Source of the DNA: Adiantum capillus-veneris
Lineage: Eukaryota; Streptophyta; Polypodiopsida; Polypodiales; Pteridaceae
Assembly (NCBI GenBank): GCA_014529385.2
Contig: CM043947.1
Span: 125,272,391-125,336,390, forward strand
DNA length: 64,000 bases
Direction of reading: 5' to 3'
Numbering within the stretch: the stretch's first letter is position 1; every line of letters begins with the position of its first letter. This document shows, piece by piece, positions 55,590 to 64,000 of this stretch. Below the pieces are notes generated by a model. That model did no database searches. It was given only the letters and a program-made list of their open reading frames with translations, and was not told the DNA's origin. A program made the translations under genes and the position numbers.

Positions 55590-56060
55590 TCAATCAACTT
55601 TTGGGTATACAAGTGTAAGGATACGGGTCCTACCGACAAGGCCACTCTGACAGTCAAACAGTGTGTACGCTAGGGGGAGGCTATAAGATAGTGTGGTTAG
55701 GTGGAAACCAACACACAACATTACTCCCCTCCTTTCAATGGTATCCAAACTATTTCACAAAAGGGGAAAATCGGGTTGCATGTGCAAGCAATGCATATCT
55801 CCTCTCCTATGATCCGCAGGCAACAAGCAGGGAAGACGATGGCCCACACTGCAGCAAAAGAGAAGACAGGCACAATGAGCATCTGCCCACTGTCTAAGAT
55901 GGGCAACCAAGGCAGACTCAAACAACAACTATATGGCACCGAGGCTCCATTGGTGCCATTGGTTGCATGCATAGGAAGGCCCTCTAAACCCTTGCATGAA
56001 GGAAGGTTGAACCCACCTCATGAGGGTAAGAGGCCAACACCCTACCATACAAGCTATTGA
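55590..56060 (-). mobile_element. Probable tRNA-derived SINE
   Basis: On the minus strand A box TAGCTTGTATGG (56045-56056) and B box GGTTCAACCTT (56003-56013) are 31 bp apart as in a tRNA, and an anticodon-arm-like CCTC ... GAGG lies between. The tRNA-like head is followed by about 400 bp of unrelated body. The 3' end and target duplication were not located. It is not a working tRNA gene: there is no acceptor stem. Confidence 0.5.
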
Positions 56061-56402
56061 GACTTGTTGTATATTTGTTGTATACAACAAGGAAATATAT
56101 CATATTTGAGTTGACAAAGAAAGCTAGAAGGAAAGGAAAGCTATAAAGACAAGTTTTCTTCCAAAATTCCTTTTTCTTTGAAAAAGAAGTTTCATAAGTG
56201 ATCAAAAGCCTTCACAAAAACGACGAGTTTTTGTGAAGAATCAACGAAGGTGTTCTCGAAGAACAAGACGTGAAGCGCTACAGATTTTTCAAGGCGAGGA
56301 TCGCATGCAATGCAAAAGTCACCAAGAAAAAAAAACACAACTACTTAAAGATTTACAAGGTACAAGTTGACATTTTTTTCTCTCTCTACATTAGTGTGTG
56401 TT

Positions 56403-57835
56403 TACCATGGACGGCAAGGATATCCCACAAACACACACTTTTGATTTTGAGCATGCACACCAAAATCCGGCAACCACAGGCGTTGCCGACACTAATATGT
56501 CTGACGATGATGGTCTAGGAGATCATGGCCTTATAGATATGGATTATTTCAAGACTTTGGAAAATCACTAAAGTGTACTTGAATGCAACCTCTAAATGCA
56601 AATGTTCCAAACCTTACTGAGCTACTTATGACATTTATGAATTCATGGATGTCTCAAGGAGCCCAAGCTGACACGGTTCAAGCAACCCAAGCTTGCACGG
56701 TTTAAGGAACCCACGTTTGCATGACTCAAGGAGTCCATGAGGCAAGTGCTTCAAAATATGCAGAAGATAGCAATACATTACTTAAGAATTTCACCATCCC
56801 TATGTTTCATAGTGAAGAGTGTGATCGCAACAAGGATCCAATCAATATGTTCTTACACAAATGGAGTGATATTTATTGGCTGAGACACACCCCAGATATT
56901 AAGACAGTTGTGGAACAAGTCTATCTCTTAAAGGAAATGCCTATAAGTGGTGGATGACATTTCCAATAGATGCTTGTCCTCAGTCTTGGGCTGGGTTTCA
57001 AGCTTGTTTCTCCAAAGAGTTTGTGGACTCCAATGAAGAGGATAAGGATTGGTTAGCATGGGATGCATGACGCATTTCTGGCCTCTCTCTCACTTAGTAT
57101 CTTTCTAAGTATCAAGAAATCATATTAAAACTAGAAGGTCTAAATGACTTCCAAAAGATATGGGGTTTCAATAAGGGTCTTGACAAAGAATATCGTCTTC
57201 ATCTCAAGTCCCAACATCCAAAAAATTTGGAAGAAGCCATCGCTCATGCCCAAACATATGATGATCACCAACAGAGGAAGGGAAATGTTCCCTGCTCTAA
57301 GAATACTTTTGTTAAGATCAATTTGGCTAAGAGCCAATTGCAAGGTAGATGCCCCACATGTTCCAAGATGAACAAAGACAATCTACATCTTTGTGCCCTC
57401 AAGAGGCTAACAAGCCTAAGCAATCACAAGATACTCCACGTGGGTCTCTTAGCACTGCCGATTTTGAGCGCAATTATCATTACACTAGAATTTTTGGAAA
57501 GTGGAGAAGGTGTATAGACTATAAACCATTGAATCATATTGCAAAGTGCAATCACTATCCTTTGCCTTTCCAAGATGATATTCTAATCAAGGTAGCAGAT
57601 CATGAAAGGTATTCGATTATGGATGGCTTCTCTAGTATTTTCAAATTGGTATCCCTCTTGAAGACCAGTTAAAGGCTACCTTTATTTCTCCCTTGGATTT
57701 CTTTTCTTAGATCACAGGATGCATTTGGTTTAGTGAATGCTTATGTGACTTTTAAGGATTGGATAAACAGGATGTTCAAACCATGTTTGGGTATGTTTAT
57801 CAAGGTCTTCATGGATGACAGTGTCTAGTAAATAT
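56403..57835 (+). pseudogene. Ty3/gypsy gag-RT fossil with protease region deleted
   Basis: Gag blocks in the plus frames: CDRNKDPINMFLHKWSDIYW, a YKWWMTFP-like capsid centre at about 56944, YRLHLKSQHPKNLEEAIAHA at about 57190-57250, and a CPTCSKMNKDNLHLC knuckle at about 57350. RT blocks follow directly: HYPLPFQDDILIKVADHERY (about 57554-57613) and MFIKVFMDD at about 57790. Protease is missing, so there was an internal deletion. RT stops at the catalytic box. Upstream 56061-56402 holds no clear gene. Confidence 0.78.
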
Positions 57836-58081
57836 CTGGAGCAAGCCAAAGAGGACAAGGACCCCCTAGATACCCAACAAAGATATTATGATAAGTGCAA
57901 TATGAACCTTCAAATCCCAATGAGATAGTATGACAAGTGCAATATGACCCCCCCAAAGTCCAATGAGAAAGATGGAGGGAGCCTAAAGATAAGATAGTGT
58001 GCTAGATGTCTGATGCCAAGTAGCACTGGAGTTGAGAGACCTGCTTATTAATCATCTGCTCGATCCAATGCACATTTTTAA

Positions 58082-59420
58082 CACTAGGTTGGTAATGGGA
58101 CACATTTATGTCCTGGGACACTTTTATGTCCTGTTAAGTGACCATTTTCCTTGAATTATGTCAAGAGTTTCAAAATTGATTTTGAGGTGCTATCTGTCTA
58201 GAAATTTGTCTCATGAGCTGAAAAAAACTCGACATTTTTTTGGAATATCAATTCCATCTTTAACCTTGTCCTTGCACAACATTTCACAACCTAAACTGTG
58301 TGAAAAAACGGGTCCTGTTTTTGGCTTTTTTCAACTTTTTGCAACTATACCACTCTAGAATTCATGTTTGTGAGGCCTATAATGCTAGAGAACTATGTTT
58401 AGTAGTCCTCAACATGTCCTGATGCTTCTAGGGAGAAATAAATGTTAAAGTTGTAAGTTATGACCAAATTACAAAAATTGTCAAATCCTGTTTTTTAGCC
58501 AATTTTAGCTCTTCTATTATTTTTTTGGTGGCTTTCATGATATCCAAATGCAGTTTTGATTTTCTATGTCTCATATTGTAACATAAAGCTAATATTCCTT
58601 GACTTTTGGGGCACCTAATACCCTATTTTGCATAGTAGACAATGATGGTTGATTTTTTCAATTATAGAAGAAAACAAAACATTCTAGTATATCAAGTATA
58701 GCTTTTTCAATATTGTTAGTTTCTTGTGACAACTACATGCATTTTGTAGGTAGTAACCATATCTAGTCATAAGGATCAAATTTGGCTAGATATTGAATAG
58801 TTTCTATGGGATTCTAGAACTCATAATGTTGAACACAGTTTTTTCATGTTTGTTGTATTTAGCACTTAATCTTTGTCCCCAAGATTCCCCTTGGTAAGAG
58901 ATGTATTATTCTTTTGACATGCTCCATGGCTCCTTATGAACCTAAAGGACAATAGTGAACTAAGAAAACATGCATATATTATTCGTATTGAGCGTGGCTA
59001 TAGAAACTTTGATGATAGGTTTGCAGAATGGTAAAAATTTAACTTTTTTGTACCTATTTCTTTTGGCAAAACAAAAAATAGTGAGTGAGAAGCAATCATA
59101 TGTTCTGATCACCAACCCATTGAAGTTAACTAGGGAATTTATCTCAAGTCCTACAAAAATCCCTAATCCTATTTTTATGCAACAAAACGTAAGAAATGAC
59201 TGTTTTGATGAAAATGTACTGGTCCATCAACTTTGGAGGCTTGGTGTGACCAAAAGATGAGAAATTTTACAAGTTTCTTATTTTTTCCATGTGTAGTAGG
59301 CCTTGAACTATAACCTCATGAAAGGATTTTACAAAATGAGTGGATCTACTGTGGTTTTGGAGGTTTTTTTCAAAACCCTGAAATGACACTTTTATGTCCT
59401 GTTAGGTTACGAACCTAGTG
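58082..59420. mobile_element. Non-autonomous transposon with CACTAGGTT ends, 1.34 kb
   Basis: Inverted ends CACTAGGTTGGTAA (58082) and, reversed, CACTAGGTTCGTAA (59420), flanked by TTAA on both sides (58078-58081, 59421-59424). GACACTTTTATGTCCTGTTA occurs near both ends in the same orientation. The interior is AT-rich with no real frame. CACTA ends point to En/Spm, but that group makes 3-bp duplications; TTAA fits piggyBac. Confidence 0.68.
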
Positions 59421-59569
59421 TTAAGAATGTGGGGGAGATCCTATGGGATACCATCACTTGAAAAGGGAGAGCAAGGCCCAAAGAGATGACCTATAGGTTG
59501 TGGGTCGAATGCTTGAGATTTGGCCTCGACTTAAACCCAATGGAAATTCTTCTTTACCAAAATGTCCAT

Positions 59570-60906
59570 GGGTTTTGAGTCATGCAGAAGAGCAACAAGT
59601 GAAAAATACTATATCTTCATTCAAGACTCCCATTGGGTGCATGTGATGTTTGAAAATGGCTTTTACTAGAGATAAAATCTTATTGGTCTTAAGTCCCATG
59701 ATTGACATATTTTTTTACACTTTATCTTACCAATTTTCATAAAGGATTGTCTAGTAGATGACATCAGAAGAACAATCTATAAAATCAGTGAGTTGGAACA
59801 CTAGATCAGTTCAAAAGAGATAAGAAAAGATAGCATAGATGCATCTCACTTAAATGCTATCGAAGTAGTGTGTATGGTGGAGAAGTACTTCCCAACAAAC
59901 CTTCTTACCATCCAAATGCATCTACTTGTGCATGTAGTCAGTGAAGTTGCAATTACTGGATGGATGTTCTTCTTGGAAAGATTCATGAAGACTTTAAAGG
60001 GGTTCATTCATCAAAGGGCTCGCTCTAAGGGTTATATGGCTGAAGGATGTCTTGTGTAAGAGTCTCTTGTTCTCATCAATGAATTTTTGGGCTCAGTGGA
60101 TCCAGAGATGCCCCGAATATGGACTGCTAAGGTCAACATCAAGGTGACATGGGACGAGCCGCAAGGACAAGGCATCATTAGAAAAATGGATATCACAATG
60201 CAAGAAAAGGTTATGAGATTTTGTCTTCTCAACTTGAAAGTCGTGCAAAAGTATCTAGAGAGGTACAAAGGGGAAAAGCAACAATGCTTCGCAGATTGCT
60301 TGCAAAATTCAAGTGCAATTGTGCCACTAGAAACCTTTCTTTTCTAGATCATCTTTAAAACTTGTGTGACTTTTCTACTGGGTGGTGGCTAGATACGACA
60401 ATCTCAGAGGCAAAGAGGAACGGAGTGTTGATTACTGAAGAAGAAGAGGAGATTTCAAGGGGCTGCAATTGGCATGTAAATATTTTCACAACTTCCTTTT
60501 GCAGATCCACATGATCACATTACTTTAGTGACTATAAGTTCATTCAATTTTTGTGGCTGCAGCATCACAAATATGGAGCTTTGTGGTTGCATGGGAGAAC
60601 TTAGAAAGTTCAACGGATAGACGAACAAAGGGTCACCTTCAATAATGGGGTTAGGGCAAGCTTCATCCAAGAAAGTCGGAGTAGTGCCAGGGATGAGAAC
60701 ACAGAGACTAGCCAGCTTGCATACTCTGGCTACATCCAAGACACCTTGAAGATTAGCTTTAGGAAGTTTGATATTTTTATCTTAGATGTCAAGTGGTTCA
60801 AAGCTATTATTAGCGGTCCTAATGCAATTGTCCACAAAGATAAGAGTGGACTAACTCAAGTGAACTCTAGGTGGGTGTGGATAGATGCAAGGGATACGTT
60901 CATACC
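59570..60906 (+). pseudogene. CACTA transposase fossil (DUF4218- and DUF4216-like parts)
   Basis: 59868-60059 reads MVEKYFPTNLLTIQMHLLVH ... WMFFLERFMKTLKGFIHQRA ... AEGCLV, the pattern of the DUF4218 domain next to TNP2-type transposases. Upstream, 59600-59700 has decayed parts of the same domain. 60650-60890 encodes YSGYIQDTLKISFRKFDIFI / LDVKWFKA, resembling DUF4216. Several stops. The LTR element at 60908 cuts it. Confidence 0.75.
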
Positions 60907-60907
60907 T

Positions 60908-61815
60908 TGTTAACTAAGTCAATGTCAGTTAACAGAAGCTGCTAAAGACCAAAGATGTACAGATGCACATCGAAGATCAGCCAGAAGAAGCAGTGAAGAT
61001 TGGAGTCACACATATTCCACATTTTCCTAAAATGGTCACGTATTGTAAATTCCCGATTTATTGCAAGTCATTTGTAATATTTTTAATGTGTTACGGGCTC
61101 AATGGGAGTTCCAAGATGTAAAGAACACGTCAGTTAGTGTGCCTAGGTAGTAGATTTAGTAAGTGGTGGAGCCCTAGAGGCCTTGGGCACCCGTACATTG
61201 CATATTACCCTAGGTATATAAGGCAGTGTGTAAATGAAATGAGGGTTCTCAAACTCATTTGTTGAGAGCTCTTGAGGTGTGTGGCTATGGAGTCCTTCAG
61301 CTTCTCCTTGCTCCTAATATTTGATTAACACTAATCAATGATTCATTCTCTTTCACTATGTCTCTCTCATGCTTCTTATGAGTGCCTATGATGCTTTGAT
61401 TAACTAGATCTTAACGAATTAATGGTTAATCCCTCTCTAATCTTGTGTGATTGCCCTCTTTTGTTTGTGTGTGCATGTAGGTTTGATTGGAGTGTGGTGC
61501 ATGATAGATCTATGTGTGTGTGCTTGCGATTAGTGTGTTGCATGATAGGATTAGTGTTGTGTGTCTCTTGCAATCGTAGTGTGTGTGATTGAGTTGATTA
61601 GAGATGAAGAGAAGTGGATGTGGAGATTGCCCTTCATTGTGGCTTACCTCCTCCATAGGCCGAGAAGATCACCTCATAGAGTTAACCATTTGTGTTGCAG
61701 AACGATTAGCTCACTAAACGTGTGAGTGTTTCCATGCCCTAGCCGGATAGCTCATCCCTCCGTATTGACAACTTTGTTGGTCATTGGAGATATTGCAACG
61801 ATGGAACCCCCAACA
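60908..61815 (+). repeat. 5' LTR of an element leaving the window
   Basis: Starts TGTTAACTAAGTC, ends GAACCCCCAACA (908 bp). Related in its last part to the LTR at 34907-35876. Confidence 0.8.
61215..61223 (+). promoter_or_regulatory. TATA box in the LTR
   Basis: TATATAAGG about 300 bp into the LTR, followed by GCAGTGTG; a fit for the LTR core promoter. Confidence 0.65.
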
Positions 61816-61817
61816 TT

Positions 61818-61835
61818 TGGCACCATTGCCGGGGG
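61818..61835 (+). other. Primer-binding site, variant tRNA-Asp type
   Basis: TGGCACCATTGCCGGGGG two bases after the LTR; differs from the 19 kb element's site at three positions. Confidence 0.75.
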
Positions 61836-64000
61836 CAATGGCCTACGCTAGTGTAATTGTGGCATAATCGAATGCGTTCCCTCATTAATTTCACTTGTGT
61901 CTTTATGTTTTTGTGGATTTTGGATGTGTGTGCATGAAGCAATGTGTTCATAATTTCCTAATGTGTCACCGTATCTTGCCAATTGTGTGTTTACACACTC
62001 TAATTTCACACTAACACCTTGCTAATTTGACTAATTTTTGCTAATTTACTAATTTGCTATGAAGGATTGGAGCATTCGACCATTCAATTGATCTTCAATT
62101 GAAGGTAATTAAGGTGGTATTCTTAACCTCCCTAGAATCTAAAGATGTGTAGAATTGTGTAGAGATCCCACCATGATGCAATGTAATGTTGGTGCAATGT
62201 GGATTGAAATTTTTTTTATTTTTTGTTTTCACGCCGTCATAATGCCGAAATTTTGAAGATTTGGTGGCATATGAATTTGAAAAGTTTCAATTGCTAACTG
62301 GCGAATGTGTGTTGCTAAATGGGTTCCTAATTGAGTTAATTGCATGCTTGGATAGTCAATTGCAAGTTTGTGTACACTAAAATCAAGTGTGTGCATTCTA
62401 ATTGAGTGTGTGTATGCCTAATTTTAGGTGTGTGTGCACTATTTTGCCCATGTTTGTGCACCTAGAAATCAATGTGTGCTTAATGATTTTTCAATTGCGA
62501 TGATTGATTTGTGTTGTGGTCATGCCTAAATAATGATTTGTGCAGTCACATTGCAATTTTGACAAAATTTGCCCTTTTGTAAAGATTGGTAAAAATTGCC
62601 AATTTTATTAGTGTGTGTGCCTAAAAAAGTGTTTAATTTTGCATAATTGATTCATATTTTGATTGCATAATTGATGTGTATAATGATTAATTTCTACATT
62701 TTTGTGCTCAAAACAGGGATTTACACATTTCAATTGCGTCAATTTTTTACCTAATTTTGTCGTTATTTTGCCGGTTTAATTGCTTAGTCTTGATTTTATT
62801 GATGAAATTTTTTGGCAATTGAATTGATGTGATTTTTGTGATTTTATTTGACTGCACTAATCCCCTATGTGTGGAGAATTTGTAGAAATTTTTTTGGTAT
62901 TTTCAGATAAGTTTTGCAATTTTTGGTAATTTTTGCATTAATTTTTTGTTAATTCCGTAAAAAATTGATATTTTGCAATCTTTACAAGCTATATTGTGTG
63001 GGCGTATTTACGGCATCATTTTGTTCGTATTCGTGCCCTCCGTGGTCTAGTTTTGAGCGTCTTACTATTTTCGGGGGCCAGGTTGACAATTGTGTTGCAA
63101 ATTACATTTTCGGTAAAATCTGCTATTTTTGGTGTACTTTTGCGTATTGCAAATGTTCTGTTGTGAATGTCGGTGATTTTCTAAGATTCCAGAATTTTTT
63201 GAGAAATTTTTGGATTTTTTGGCAATTTTTGGGATTTTCTTGCGATTTTTTGGAGTTTCGGCTAATTTTCAACCTAATTTTGGCATTTTCGGACGATTGA
63301 AAATCCATTAATAAGAAAAAATAATTTTCGACTCCCGCCGTGCCTTGTGGCGCATAAAACTTTTGATTAGACTTTTACCGTCTCTTGCGATAGTTTTTGT
63401 TGACAATTCAAATTCTCTTCTTCTTTTTTCCCGCTCCGGGTGAACCCACCCCACACTCACACTGTCTCTCTCTCGTGCTCTTTGCCACGCGCCAGCAACC
63501 CGAGACCCATGCGCCCCCCTTTGTCTTCATCCACTGCCCCAAAGTACGCTGCCCAATGTTCGGAAAAAATGTGTCTCAGCTTAATATCGTGTCGTTCTCA
63601 ATTTCAAAAAGCCGGTTGAGGGCGAGCGGAAAAGGAGAAATTCCGCCTTAAAATAGAGAAAAATAGTGTAAAAACTCCAAAAAAAAAAACCTACTTTCCT
63701 AAATTTTCCTCTTGACAAAATGAAGAAAAGGAATTTTGTATGTTTGGCAAAGTGATTTTTCCCTGACACTGGGTGCAGCCCACGCATCTCCTGTCGCATG
63801 CGACAAGGCCGCCTTGTCAGCAGGTCAGCCACAAGTCCACACGCTTCTCTCTCTTTTCTCCCTCCGCGTCCTTGTCCTGCCCGTCACAGGCTGCCACGCC
63901 ATCATCAGGCACCGAGTGCTCTCGTTTCTCTTTGCGCCGAATCCTGGGCCCAGCAGACCAGTAGTGGCCGTTGCGACGGTGCGCACTCACACACACGCGC
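61836..64000 (+). other. Leader of the right-edge element, no coding region reached
   Basis: AT-rich leader with GTGTGTGCA words to about 63380, then a more GC-rich stretch. I saw no long frame and no palindromic array in it. The 111-codon frame at 62965 is T-rich chance sequence. Confidence 0.55.

Noticed and set aside
55998-56060. A genuine tRNA gene
   Set aside because: A and B boxes are well placed, but there is no closing acceptor stem and the downstream sequence looks like a SINE body.

Overview
This is plant nuclear DNA, almost entirely transposable elements nested in one another. No ordinary host gene is visible. The plant assignment rests on Ty3/gypsy elements with tRNA-Asp-type and tRNA-iMet-type primer sites, a chromodomain gypsy (chromovirus), Ty1/copia, CACTA-type transposase remnants (DUF4218/DUF4216-like), tRNA-derived SINEs, a Tourist-like MITE and long GA/CA/poly-G microsatellites. 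A fern or other large-genome, non-angiosperm plant is my guess from the style of the pol proteins; this is not proven.

Layout. 1-1903: 3' part of a LINE with an open reverse-transcriptase frame and an ATCT tail. 2098-2282: one end of a CACTA transposon. 3356-12231: a chromovirus with both LTRs and decayed gag, PR and RT, but a long RNase H-integrase-chromodomain frame. 12408-31499: a 19.1 kb Ty3/gypsy element with a perfect 5-bp target duplication (TGCAT) and LTRs differing at only about 13 sites. This is the main item of interest. It carries gag-PR-RT-RNase H, then two tandem integrase zinc-finger modules, the integrase core, a second aspartic protease after integrase, and a W-repeat tail. 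A further ~1,090-codon coiled-coil frame lies downstream. Nine copies of a palindrome sit in two arrays, one on each side of gag-pol, at about 285/130 bp spacing.

31505-43500: diverged tandem repeats, a SINE, the 3' LTR of another element, a 5'-truncated LINE (minus strand), and the leader plus gag of a relative of the 19 kb element (minus strand). That relative's leader carries a different palindrome at similar spacing. 45303-46282: a fold-back element with ~235-bp arms, split by a 278-bp MITE. 46885-48485: a gypsy pol fossil (minus). 48633-50576: the 3' end of one copia element (minus). 50582-55584: a second copia element with a perfect target duplication (AATCA), inserted into the RT region of the first. 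55590-56060: a tRNA-like SINE (minus). 56403-57835: a gypsy gag-RT fossil. 58082-59420: a CACTA-ended non-autonomous element. 59570-60906: a CACTA transposase fossil, cut by a new LTR element (5' LTR 60908-61815) that runs off the right edge.

Most visible breaks in the old reading frames are stop codons or lost residues explicable by C-to-T (or G-to-A) change, as expected of methylated, silenced repeats.
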